64,000 bases of DNA, from assembly GCA_016342685.1 (NCBI GenBank), contig JAEINU010000002.1, forward strand, positions 1 through 64,000. The letters run 5' to 3'. Shown here in pieces: positions 32,951 to 41,264 of the stretch. The first letter of the stretch is position 1, and the number at the start of each line of letters is the position of its first letter. The notes beneath the pieces are model-generated. The model was not told the DNA's origin. It ran no database searches and saw only the letters and a list, made by a program, of their open reading frames with translations. The DNA comes from Bacteroidales bacterium. Lineage in GTDB: Bacteria > Bacteroidota > Bacteroidia > Bacteroidales > UBA12077. The translations under genes and the position numbers were made by a program.

Positions 32951-33916
32951 TTATTCAGTGATTTTAGATCGTTCTTTACTTAAGTTTTCTTCGGACAATT
33001 GAACATAGCCGCCTTCTTTTACAAATGCCTGTCCGTCTGTTACGATCCACTTTAAAAATTCTATCACTATTTTATTAGTTGGTTTTTCTTTTGCAACAAA
33101 ATACAATTCTCTAGCTGGCGGCGATGGATATTTTTCGGTTTCAATTGCTTTCATAATATCATCGAGCGTGTCATAAAAATTCTCATCATCATCAATTAAT
33201 CCATTATTATTGATATCAATAGGAATAATATCAAGTCCTTCGTGTTTTTTTCGAGTATTGATATCATATATGTAAATCACATTATTATATCCTATTCCAT
33301 AGATATCTGATTTTACTGCATCTGCCATTCCCGGATCTCCATAAATTCCAATTCCCATTAAAGCTTCTTGATTTTTTCCTAGATATGCTCCCCACATTTG
33401 TGCAGCTCCACAAGCATCAGCACGTGTATATATATTAATGTCTGAATTATCAGTTATTTCATTATCAAATAACTGACTCCAGGTTTTAATCTCCCAATTC
33501 AAGTAAAGTTTAATAAATATATCTTGATTGAATCCACATTTCTTTACCAGGTCAATTGCTGGGTTTTTAGAATTAATTGTTGGTAACACTGCATCTTTTG
33601 TAACAGCTATCCACCAAACGCCTTTTGCTTTTTCTACATCAGAAATTCCGCGCGAAAACATACCTAAATCGACAATTCCAGATAAAGCATCTGTCATTCC
33701 TTTTCCTGCGCCACCAGCAGAAATATTTATTCGCACATCGGGATGAATTTTACGAAATTCTTCGGCCCATCGAGTGGTCATTGGATATAAAGCAAATGCA
33801 CCAGAAATAGTTACTGTTCCTTTTAAATCATCTGAAGAACCAGTTGATTTGTTATTGTTACACGAGAATAATATAACAATAAGAAAGACGATTGAAATTA
33901 ATTTGATTGTTTTCAT
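32951..33916 (-). CDS. pstS: phosphate ABC transporter substrate-binding lipoprotein
   Basis: With ATG at 33916 the protein has 321 residues and a lipoprotein signal ending LFSC. The longer frame starts with TTG at 33961 and would cover the promoter box. The PstS-like type 2 binding fold shows GTVTISGAFALYPMTTRWAEEF and ISAGGAGKGMTDALSG, which bind phosphate, and later RADACGAAQMWGAYLG. It delivers phosphate to PstCA in the periplasm. A -7 element lies 25 bases upstream, and the Pst operon (pstS-C-A-B-porin) lacks phoU. Confidence 0.9.
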   Translation of the reverse strand: MKTIKLISIVFLIVILFSCNNNKSTGSSDDLKGTVTISGAFALYPMTTRWAEEFRKIHPDVRINISAGGAGKGMTDALSGIVDLGMFSRGISDVEKAKGVWWIAVTKDAVLPTINSKNPAIDLVKKCGFNQDIFIKLYLNWEIKTWSQLFDNEITDNSDINIYTRADACGAAQMWGAYLGKNQEALMGIGIYGDPGMADAVKSDIYGIGYNNVIYIYDINTRKKHEGLDIIPIDINNNGLIDDDENFYDTLDDIMKAIETEKYPSPPARELYFVAKEKPTNKIVIEFLKWIVTDGQAFVKEGGYVQLSEENLSKERSKITE

Positions 33917-33940
33917 AAAACATGTTTTAGTTTGACATTT

Positions 33941-33948
33941 CAAAAATA
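33941..33948 (-). promoter_or_regulatory. -7 element for the pst operon
   Basis: TATTTTTG on the minus strand matches TAnnTTTG and supports the ATG at 33916 as the pstS start. No phosphate-control box could be recognised. Confidence 0.5.
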
Positions 33949-34057
33949 GCTTCGAAAACAATCAATTAAAACAGTGTAAAACTTTAAATTTCAATAGGAT
34001 AATGAGCGTAGGTATTTATACTGATAGCTTTTGGAAGAAAAAACTTTCTTAACTCAT
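33949..34057. other. intergenic stretch upstream of pst without features
   Basis: This AT-rich stretch leads from the pst promoter into the block of dispersed repeats. I see no ORF, hairpin or repeat in it. Confidence 0.4.
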
Positions 34058-34143
34058 TGTCATTCTAGATGAAGTGAAATGAAGATTCCCGCGTTATTCG
34101 CTATGCTCATGAGAAAAGTTCGCAGGAATGACAACATATAACA
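34058..34143. repeat. degenerate family 1 dispersed repeat
   Basis: TGTCATTC at 34058 and GGAATGACA at 34135-34143 bound an 86-bp unit. It keeps the ATTCCCGCG core but has lost one GC hairpin. It resembles the 65-bp element at 27061-27125. Confidence 0.6.
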
Positions 34144-34151
34144 GAAAGTTC

Positions 34152-34182
34152 TGTCATTCCGGGCGTAGACCCGGAATCTCTT
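34152..34182. repeat. family 1 repeat half-element, 31 bases identical to 27061-27091
   Basis: The 31-base segment contains the hairpin CCGGG-cgtaga-CCCGG and matches the left half of the 27061 element at every base. The right half is missing. Confidence 0.85.
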
Positions 34183-34220
34183 ATTACAATATAATAAGTT
34201 ACTTTTTTAAATCGGTTGTT

Positions 34221-34280
34221 CATATTTCGACAAGCTCAATATGACAATCTGACCATCACACTATGCTTGTCGAAGTATAA
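34221..34280. repeat. family 2 dispersed inverted repeat
   Basis: TATTTCGACAAGC (34223-34235) is inverted as GCTTGTCGAAGTA (34265-34277) with one mismatch. The element shares TTCGACAAGCTCA and ATGACA words with the larger one at 28807-28941. Confidence 0.7.
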
Positions 34281-34282
34281 AT

Positions 34283-34310
34283 ATAAAAAACCACTCAATA
34301 AGAATGGCTT
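34283..34310 (-). terminator. terminator of the accD-accA-carboxylase operon
   Basis: On the minus strand AAGCCATTC pairs with GAGTGGTTT (two G-T pairs) over a 5-base loop and is followed by six T residues. It lies 24 bases after the stop at 34334. Confidence 0.7.
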
Positions 34311-34333
34311 TATTATTATATGTATAATAGATT

Positions 34334-36259
34334 TTATAATTTCTCTATTGCCATTATTGGTTGATCCTTTGTAACCATTGTAGCATCATCAATTAAAATC
34401 TTTACAATTTTACATTTGAATGGAGCTTCAATTTCATTAAACAACTTCATTGCTTCTAATATACAAATTGTATCGCCTTCGTTTACTATTGAACCTTCTT
34501 CAACAAACGAAGGTTTATCTGACGATGCCGAACGATAAAACGTTCCTGCCATTACTGAGTTAATCGTATCTTTGTATTCTCCAACATTTTGTTTAGCAGA
34601 CTTTTCTTCAGTAGCAGTTTCGGTTACAATTTGCTCTGTTTGCTCAACGAAAGGTTCCGAAATTACATGTCCTTTTGCACTTCCATTACCAGATCGTAAG
34701 GATAAATTGAAATCCCCTTTTTTAATAACCAATTCGCTTAATTGCATTCTTCCAGCTCTCTCCAAAATAGAATTTACACCTTCGTAATCTTGTGGATGAA
34801 GCATTGGATCTAAATCAGGATTTCCATTCGTCTTACTTTCGACTTTAACAGGTTCTTTGGTTTTTACAAACTCTTCAGTTTCTATATCAGCTGGAGTTTT
34901 TGGTCGTTTATCTTCCGATTGTGCTCTCCACTTGAAATATTCCATTGAAACTTCTGGGAATAGACAGTATGATAAAATATCTTCCTCTGTTTCAATCAAT
35001 TCTGGGTTAGCTACATTTTTAGTTGCATTTGGTAACATTGGTTCCAAATCATCCGCCGGACGGTGATCAATTGGTTTTTCATTACCCAAAATTTGCTTAA
35101 TAAACTTCTTCTCAATCGATGCTGGAGAACGTCCATACATTCCTTTTACATAGTTCTTAACTTCTTGTGGAACTACTTTATATCTTTCACCGGTTAACAC
35201 ATTCATTACAGCCTGTGTTCCAACAATCTGACTTGTTGGAGTTACCAAAGGTGGATAACCAAGATCTTTTCTAACACGAGTAACTTCTTCTAAGGCCTCA
35301 GGAAGTTTTTCAATTGCACCTTGTTGCTCCAACTGTGAACGGAAATTTGAAATCATTCCACCAGGTATTTGGTGAACCAGAATCTCCGAATCAATAATTG
35401 GTTCATAACCACGTCCTTTTGAACGTTGTGGAGTTAAATCAGAAAAATATTTATTTACTTTTCTTAATGCATTTAAATCCAAATCAACATCAAATTCAGT
35501 TTCGTCGAATATAGCATGAATAGTTTCCACAGGTGGTTGAGACGAGAATCCTGCCATTGATGAAATAGCACAATCAACTGCTCCTGCTCCTGCTCTTACA
35601 GCTTCAAGATATGTTGTTTCAGACATTCCACTTGTTGCATGGCAATGCACCTGAATCGGAATATCCAGTTCATCTTTTAAAGCTTTAACCAGATTATACG
35701 ACATGGTTGGTGATAATAAACCAGCCATATCTTTAATACAAAGCGAATCGATTCCCATACTAACTTGTTCCTTTGCATCGCTAACATACTTTTTAATTGT
35801 ATGCACTGGACTTATCGTATAAGATAACGATCCTTGAGCATGTGCTCCATATTTTTTTACAGCTTTAATTGCCGATTCTAAATTTCTTGAATCATTTAAA
35901 GCATCAAATATTCTAAAAATATCAATTCCATTTTCGTGAGCAGTTGCCACAAAACGATCAACCAAATCATCTGAGTAATTTTTATAGCCAACAATATTCT
36001 GCCCTCTTAAAAGCATTTGTAATGGTGTGTTTTTAGCTCTCGACTTAATCAATCGAAGTCTTTCCCATGGGTTTTCGCGCAAGAAACGCAAACAAACATC
36101 AAATGTAGCTCCACCCCAAACTTCTAATGAATAATATCCAACTTTATCAATTGTATCAATAATATTCATGATATCTTCAGTTCTCATTCTGGTTGCCCAT
36201 AATGACTGATGACCATCACGCAAAGTTGTGTCGGTAATTCTTAATTTATTTTGTCCCAT
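34334..36259 (-). CDS. oxaloacetate decarboxylase alpha / pyruvate carboxylase subunit B domain fused to an AccB-type biotin carrier
   Basis: Residues 1 to about 460 form the carboxyltransferase barrel (LRITDTTLRDGHQSLWATRM, then VHCHATSGMSETTYLEA and the conserved PASIEKKF region) that moves CO2 between biotin and pyruvate/oxaloacetate. The C-terminal part is not the usual short biotin tail. From about residue 495 it reads like acetyl-CoA carboxylase BCCP (LSELVIKKGDFNLSLRSG, GTFYRSASSDKPSFVEEGS, then EAMKLFNEIEAPF with the biotinyl Lys605). A Glu/Thr-rich linker lies between. At 641 residues it is about 45-70 longer than typical OadA or PycB. It follows accA by 19 bases and accD before that, so its carrier may serve acetyl-CoA carboxylase, this enzyme, or both. 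No biotin carboxylase gene is in the window. Confidence 0.82.
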   Translation of the reverse strand: MGQNKLRITDTTLRDGHQSLWATRMRTEDIMNIIDTIDKVGYYSLEVWGGATFDVCLRFLRENPWERLRLIKSRAKNTPLQMLLRGQNIVGYKNYSDDLVDRFVATAHENGIDIFRIFDALNDSRNLESAIKAVKKYGAHAQGSLSYTISPVHTIKKYVSDAKEQVSMGIDSLCIKDMAGLLSPTMSYNLVKALKDELDIPIQVHCHATSGMSETTYLEAVRAGAGAVDCAISSMAGFSSQPPVETIHAIFDETEFDVDLDLNALRKVNKYFSDLTPQRSKGRGYEPIIDSEILVHQIPGGMISNFRSQLEQQGAIEKLPEALEEVTRVRKDLGYPPLVTPTSQIVGTQAVMNVLTGERYKVVPQEVKNYVKGMYGRSPASIEKKFIKQILGNEKPIDHRPADDLEPMLPNATKNVANPELIETEEDILSYCLFPEVSMEYFKWRAQSEDKRPKTPADIETEEFVKTKEPVKVESKTNGNPDLDPMLHPQDYEGVNSILERAGRMQLSELVIKKGDFNLSLRSGNGSAKGHVISEPFVEQTEQIVTETATEEKSAKQNVGEYKDTINSVMAGTFYRSASSDKPSFVEEGSIVNEGDTICILEAMKLFNEIEAPFKCKIVKILIDDATMVTKDQPIMAIEKL

Positions 36260-36278
36260 AATATTCTATTGTAGTTTA

Positions 36279-37148
36279 TTAAATCGAAAACTTTCCAATT
36301 CCCGAGTATTTTTCAAATCGCTTTTGAATCAACTCTTCATTAGATAATCTACTTAATGATTTTAGGTTTTTTATAATAGCTTCTTTAACATCCCGAGCCG
36401 TTGTTTCATAGTCTGAATGAGCACCTTCGCCTGGTTCTTTAATAATTTCATCGATAACACCATGATGATGTAAAGCCTTTGCAGTAATATTCATAGCTGC
36501 TGCTGCATCTGGTGCAAATTTTGCATCTCTCCATAATATAGATGCACAACCTTCAGGAGAAATTACCGAATAAATTGAGTTTGATAACATAAGAATTCTA
36601 TCACCAACACCAATTCCTAAAGCACCTCCGCTTCCACCTTCACCAATAACCAAACAAACGATTGGAACTTCTATTGAAGCCATTTCTGTTAGATTTTTAG
36701 CGATTGCTTCTGCTTGTCCTCTTTCTTCGGCTTCTAATCCTGGAAATGCTCCCGGAGTATCAATAAATGTAACGATTGGAACGTTAAATCGCTCAGCTAG
36801 TTTCATTAATCTTAATGCCTTACGATAACCGTCTGGCTTTGCCATTCCAAAGTTACGTTCAATATTTTCAACGGTATTTTTACCTTTATTATGACCAATC
36901 AACATTACTTTTTGATTTCCAATTCGAGCAAATCCACCTATCATTGCTTTATCATCAGAAAAAAAGCGATCTCCATGAAATTCTATGAAGTTGTCGAAAA
37001 CTCTGGATAAATAATCTTGTAATATTGGTCTATTAGGATGTCGACTTATTTGCACAACATCCCACGGTAATTGTTCTTTTTTCGATTTCTTCTTTTCTTT
37101 CAAAGCAACATCTTCAAGTTCCATAACTGACTTATCTGATAGTCCCAT
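36279..37148 (-). CDS. accA: acetyl-CoA carboxylase carboxyltransferase subunit alpha
   Basis: AccA, with AccD, transfers CO2 from biotin to acetyl-CoA, making malonyl-CoA for fatty acid synthesis. The ATG at 37148 gives 289 residues; the frame extends back to a TTG at 37157. The family motifs are RPILQDYLSRVFDNFIEFHG, GFARIGNQKVMLIGHNKG, FVDTPGAFPG-like FIDTPGAFPGLEAEERGQ and GEGGSGGALGIGVGDRILML. It is 27-36 bases behind accD in the same operon. Confidence 0.95.
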   Translation of the reverse strand: MGLSDKSVMELEDVALKEKKKSKKEQLPWDVVQISRHPNRPILQDYLSRVFDNFIEFHGDRFFSDDKAMIGGFARIGNQKVMLIGHNKGKNTVENIERNFGMAKPDGYRKALRLMKLAERFNVPIVTFIDTPGAFPGLEAEERGQAEAIAKNLTEMASIEVPIVCLVIGEGGSGGALGIGVGDRILMLSNSIYSVISPEGCASILWRDAKFAPDAAAAMNITAKALHHHGVIDEIIKEPGEGAHSDYETTARDVKEAIIKNLKSLSRLSNEELIQKRFEKYSGIGKFSI

Positions 37149-37184
37149 AATTTTCAATTCTTAAATAAATACTATAAAAGGATT

Positions 37185-38012
37185 TTATCGGTTGTAATAA
37201 CTCAAAATATTACTCAAATAGTTTTTCATATCTTTTCTATCAACAATAGAATCGACAAAACCATGATCTTGCAAATATTCTGAGGTTTGGAAATCATCCG
37301 GAAGTTTCTCACCAATAGTTTGTTCAATTACCCGGCGACCAGCAAATGCAATTAATGCTCCGGGCTCAGCTATATTAACATCACCCATCATTGCAAAACT
37401 AGCAGATACACCCCCTGTAGTTGGATTGGTTAAAACCGATATATATGGTATGTTTTTTTTATTTAGTCGTGCAACACCAGCACAGGTTTTTGCCATTTGC
37501 ATTAATGACAAAGCTCCTTCTTGCATCCTTGCTCCTCCAGAAGCCGAAAATACAATATAAGGTAGGTTATTATCGTAAGCGTAATTTGAAGCTTGAAGAA
37601 TTTTTTCTCCAGTTCCACTTCCCAAACTTCCACCTAAAAATCTGAAATCCATTACCGCAACCACAGCAGGAATACCATTTATTTTGCCGTATCCCGTAAC
37701 TACCGATTCTGAAATTCCAGTCTTTTTTATAGCAGTCTCATACTTATCCTTATAACTACCCTTTAGATCATTAAATTTTAATGAATCCTTCGGACTTATA
37801 TTATCAAATAACTCTACGAAGCTATTTTCATCGAAAATCAAGTTTATTCGTTCATAAGATGTAATACTCCCATGATAATTGCAGTTTGGGCAAACATTTA
37901 AATTCTCAATCCACTCACTTTCGTATATATGAGAGTTACATTTTTTACATTTAACCCAAAGCTTTTTCTGTGTTGTCTTTTTTTCTACAGTAGGTTCTGT
38001 ATACCAAGCCAT
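37185..38012 (-). CDS. accD: acetyl-CoA carboxylase carboxyltransferase subunit beta
   Basis: AccD forms the catalytic pair with AccA. The 275-residue protein starts with a zinc ribbon (WVKCKKCNSHIYESEW ... CPNCNYH, four Cys), then crotonase-fold motifs such as VVAVMDFRFLGGSLGSGTGE, SASGGARMQEGALSLMQMAK and LTNPTTGGVSASFAMMGD. It heads the operon with accA and the fused carrier protein. A TAAATTTG box lies 14-21 bases upstream. Confidence 0.95.
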   Translation of the reverse strand: MAWYTEPTVEKKTTQKKLWVKCKKCNSHIYESEWIENLNVCPNCNYHGSITSYERINLIFDENSFVELFDNISPKDSLKFNDLKGSYKDKYETAIKKTGISESVVTGYGKINGIPAVVAVMDFRFLGGSLGSGTGEKILQASNYAYDNNLPYIVFSASGGARMQEGALSLMQMAKTCAGVARLNKKNIPYISVLTNPTTGGVSASFAMMGDVNIAEPGALIAFAGRRVIEQTIGEKLPDDFQTSEYLQDHGFVDSIVDRKDMKNYLSNILSYYNR

Positions 38013-38383
38013 CTCTTTATCCCCTCAAATTTAGTTCCTTAAGTTTAGTCGTTAAATTTTATCTCTACCTCATAAATTTATCGAGATTTTAATCGAGCAA
38101 AATAGTTATTTTTCAATTAAAAAGCTACTTTATTCAAAAAATTATGACTTATATCATGTTTGAAAGCATGTAACAATCGAGCATAATTATTTGTTTATTA
38201 AATCATTATACTACACCATGATCTAATCATAAAATATGTTCTTAATTAAAACGAAATCACATACTTAAAAGTCTTTAAAAAATATTTTTTATGCCAAATA
38301 TTAATGTGTACCATATACTATAAATGTGATTATTTTCTTAACTTTGGCGTTTATTCAGAAAAAAAAGATAATTAATCAAAATT
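38013..38383. promoter_or_regulatory. divergent control region between accD and pckA
   Basis: TAAATTTG on the minus strand (38026-38033) is a -7 candidate for accD. TAACTTTG on the plus strand (38339-38346) is a -7 candidate for pckA, 38 bases before its ATG. The 300 bases between are AT-rich, with no ORF or strong hairpin. Confidence 0.5.
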
Positions 38384-40045
38384 ATGGACAGACTTTTGGA
38401 ATCATCACTAAACAGATCTCTAATCGATGTTATTGAAGGACATAAAAATCTTCATGAAAATCTTGAACGAAAAGAAATAATAAAACATGTATTAGATAAT
38501 CGTGAAGCAATAGCTTCTAAAAATGGTGCATTAGCAACATGGACAGCACCAGAATCAACAGGTCGACGACCAAAAGATACTTATATTGTAAAAAGAAAAT
38601 CAAGCGAAGCTGATATAGATTGGACTTCACCAAATAATATCGGTATTAATGAAGAAATTTTCGATATCGTATTTTCTGATGCCTTAGACTATTTACTAAA
38701 AAGAGATAATATTTACATTACAGATAGAGTGATTGGAGCTGATTCAAATTACGCTTTACCTGTAAAAACAATTACCAGTGAAGCATTAACTGCACTTTTT
38801 ACTGATAATATGTTCAGACCAATCCCTAAGGATATTAAGAAAAGTGTTTTTGCCGATAAGGGTTTCCAATTGGTAACAGTGCCATTCGATAAATTAGATA
38901 GCATCAAATATAAAAGTTTATTAAGAGTAACGCCAAATGGTGATACTTCTGACGTTGCTGTTATCATGGATTTAGACAGAAAATTAGGAGTTATTGTAGG
39001 TTCTGCTTATTTAGGAAGCGTTAAGAAATTAATGTTTACCGTAATGAACTATTATCTTCCGTTCGAAGGTGTTTTACCATTACACTGTTCTGCTAATGAA
39101 GATAAAAACGGAAGATCTGCTTTGTTATTAGGATTATCGGGCACAGGAAAAACAACCTTATCTGCCGACCCTGAAAGATCATTACTTGGTGATGATGAGC
39201 ACGGATGGAGCGATGATGGAATTGCTAACTTCGAAAATGGTTGTTATGCCAAAATGATAAATATAAATCCAGAAAAAGAACCTGAGATTTATGAAGCAGT
39301 AATGCACGAAGCCAATCCATTAGATCATGGTGCAATTATAGAAAATGCCATGGTTTATCCTAATGGAGTTTTTGATTTTAATGATAGTAGAATTACAGAA
39401 AACTCAAGAACATCTTACCCTCTATCATTTTTAAGTAATATAAAAGAAACATCTGTTTCGGGTCATCCAACTACCATTTTATTTTTAACAGCTGATGCTT
39501 ACGGTGTTTTACCTCCTGTTTCGAAATTAGATCCAGACCAAGCAAAACTTTGGTTCTTAATGGGATACACAAGTAAGCTTGCAGGTACAGAAACTGGAAT
39601 TACTGAACCACAAGCTACATTCTCACGTTTCTTTGGTCAACCATTTATGCCTTTAAATCCTGATTTTTATTCATCGATGCTAGGTGATAAAATGCAGAAA
39701 TTTAATACTAAAGTATACCTTATTAATACAGGTTGGTATGGCGGTGTTTATGGTGTTGGTAAACGAATCGACTTAAAATTAACTCGTGCAATGGTTAATG
39801 CTGCGTTAAACGGTGAACTTGAAAATGTAGAATATCAACACGACGAATTATTCCACTTGAATGTTCCGAAAACTTGCCCTGCTGTTCCAAATAAAATTCT
39901 AAATCCAGTTAATATGTGGATTGAAAAAGAAGAGTACGAACTAACAGCCAATAGATTAGCTAACAAATTTAGCGCTGCATTTGACGAAGCTTATGGAGAC
40001 AAGCAAATTAAGGAAAGTGTTAGAAATCAATGCCCTGGAAAATAA
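38384..40045 (+). CDS. pckA: phosphoenolpyruvate carboxykinase (ATP)
   Basis: The enzyme interconverts oxaloacetate plus ATP with phosphoenolpyruvate, CO2 and ADP. In fermentative Bacteroidales it often runs toward oxaloacetate to fix CO2 and gain ATP. The 553-residue protein is of usual length. It has the P-loop LLGLSGTGKTTLSADP, the kinase-2/metal motif LLGDDEHGWSDDGIANFENGCYAK, and later LTADAYGVLPPVSKL, GYTSKLAGTETG and NTGWYGGVYGVGKRI. It has its own promoter box and ends with a strong terminator. Confidence 0.96.
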   Translation: MDRLLESSLNRSLIDVIEGHKNLHENLERKEIIKHVLDNREAIASKNGALATWTAPESTGRRPKDTYIVKRKSSEADIDWTSPNNIGINEEIFDIVFSDALDYLLKRDNIYITDRVIGADSNYALPVKTITSEALTALFTDNMFRPIPKDIKKSVFADKGFQLVTVPFDKLDSIKYKSLLRVTPNGDTSDVAVIMDLDRKLGVIVGSAYLGSVKKLMFTVMNYYLPFEGVLPLHCSANEDKNGRSALLLGLSGTGKTTLSADPERSLLGDDEHGWSDDGIANFENGCYAKMININPEKEPEIYEAVMHEANPLDHGAIIENAMVYPNGVFDFNDSRITENSRTSYPLSFLSNIKETSVSGHPTTILFLTADAYGVLPPVSKLDPDQAKLWFLMGYTSKLAGTETGITEPQATFSRFFGQPFMPLNPDFYSSMLGDKMQKFNTKVYLINTGWYGGVYGVGKRIDLKLTRAMVNAALNGELENVEYQHDELFHLNVPKTCPAVPNKILNPVNMWIEKEEYELTANRLANKFSAAFDEAYGDKQIKESVRNQCPGK

Positions 40046-40076
40046 TTGCTTTATTAAAAAATACATTATAATAATT

Positions 40077-40110
40077 AAACCCACTGTCTTTGGCAGTGGG
40101 TTTCTATTTT
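40077..40110 (+). terminator. intrinsic terminator of pckA
   Basis: AAACCCACTG pairs with CAGTGGGTTT over a 6-base loop and is followed by TTTCTATTTT. It separates pckA from the six-gene cassette downstream. Confidence 0.92.
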
Positions 40111-40140
40111 AATACGAAAATATATTCAAGCTACTTCATC

Positions 40141-40171
40141 TTGACTTCTGCTCCTTAAATTCGTATATTTA
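40141..40171 (+). promoter_or_regulatory. candidate promoter of the outer-membrane/radical SAM cassette
   Basis: TTG at 40141-40143 and TATATTTA at 40164-40171, 20 bases apart, fit the Bacteroidota -33/-7 layout except for the last base of the -7 box. The ATG of the first gene follows 36 bases later. Confidence 0.45.
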
Positions 40172-40206
40172 CATGATAATAAGAAGGTTGAAAAAAGGGA
40201 GATATT

Positions 40207-41253
40207 ATGAAAAAAGCATTTTTCATATTACTAATACTATCTACCTTTAATCTTAGTGCTCAAAATTACGATTTAATCGTAAAAACCAACGAAGACTCCA
40301 TAGCTTGCCGAATAGATAGCATTACTGATACCCGAGTGTATTTCGAAATGAAATATAATGATAGCTGGATTCACACAGATATAGATAAATCTGCAATCTT
40401 AGAATATAAATATGATGCAATAAATAAAAAACAAGTAATATTTAAACCAGAAACTTCATTTATTATTAAAATTACAGAACCTCTTGATTTTACTGATAAG
40501 AAGATCTATGCAGGCAGGTATTTATTTGCACCTTCGGCATTTGGAGTAGATAAAGGAGTTAATAGTTATACTAATTATGATATATTTTTACAAGATATTC
40601 AATTTGGTTTATCCGACAGATTTTCCTTGGGAGTAGGAACTACAATCTTTTTTATCCCTTTATATTTTATGCCTACCTATACATATCAAATTAATGATAA
40701 ATCTGCTTTTGCCGTTGGTGATTTACTCATGTTTTCTCCATATTCTGATTTATCTTTTTTCGGCAATCTATTTTATGGAATGTATACCCGTGGAAGCATG
40801 GACAATAACTTCAGTGTTGGAGTTGGACTATGGACAACTACAAACAATAGTATGACACAAAAAACAGTATCGCCTGCTTTTAATATTTCAGCTCAACTTC
40901 AAATGTCCGAGAACGTATATTTTATAACGGAAAATTATTGGTTTCAGATGAATATCGAAGAAAGTGCCCATTATGAATATCAAATAGATGACCCTAGCTG
41001 TGACGGATGTTATTGGATTGAATTTATTGAAGAACATTTTAACCAGAGAGAAACAATAGTGGGAGGCTTGTCAGGTTTTCGCTACATAGGTAAAAAATAT
41101 ACAAGAAACAGTTGGCAGTTTGGACTTGTATATATTTTTTTCATACATGATAATGAAATTCCCAATAAATACAAACAACCAGAATGGACAACGTTTGATA
41201 ACGATATGAACTATATCTTTCTTCCAATAATCAGTTATTCTAGGAAATTTTAA
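40207..41253 (+). CDS. secreted outer-membrane barrel-like protein, paralog 1
   Basis: The 348-residue protein has a signal peptide ending in LSAQ, then an N-terminal module YDLIVKTNEDSIACRIDSITDTRVYFEM. A region rich in alternating strands (SYTNYDIFLQDIQFGLSDRFSLGVG and similar) follows, and the last residues are SYSRKF with the terminal aromatic residue of outer-membrane barrels. I do not recognise a named family. It is about half identical by eye to the next gene and lies 11 bases from it; a tandem duplication is clear. It opens a run of six plus-strand genes that includes two radical SAM proteins. Confidence 0.7.
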   Translation: MKKAFFILLILSTFNLSAQNYDLIVKTNEDSIACRIDSITDTRVYFEMKYNDSWIHTDIDKSAILEYKYDAINKKQVIFKPETSFIIKITEPLDFTDKKIYAGRYLFAPSAFGVDKGVNSYTNYDIFLQDIQFGLSDRFSLGVGTTIFFIPLYFMPTYTYQINDKSAFAVGDLLMFSPYSDLSFFGNLFYGMYTRGSMDNNFSVGVGLWTTTNNSMTQKTVSPAFNISAQLQMSENVYFITENYWFQMNIEESAHYEYQIDDPSCDGCYWIEFIEEHFNQRETIVGGLSGFRYIGKKYTRNSWQFGLVYIFFIHDNEIPNKYKQPEWTTFDNDMNYIFLPIISYSRKF

Positions 41254-41264
41254 AGGTTAGAATT

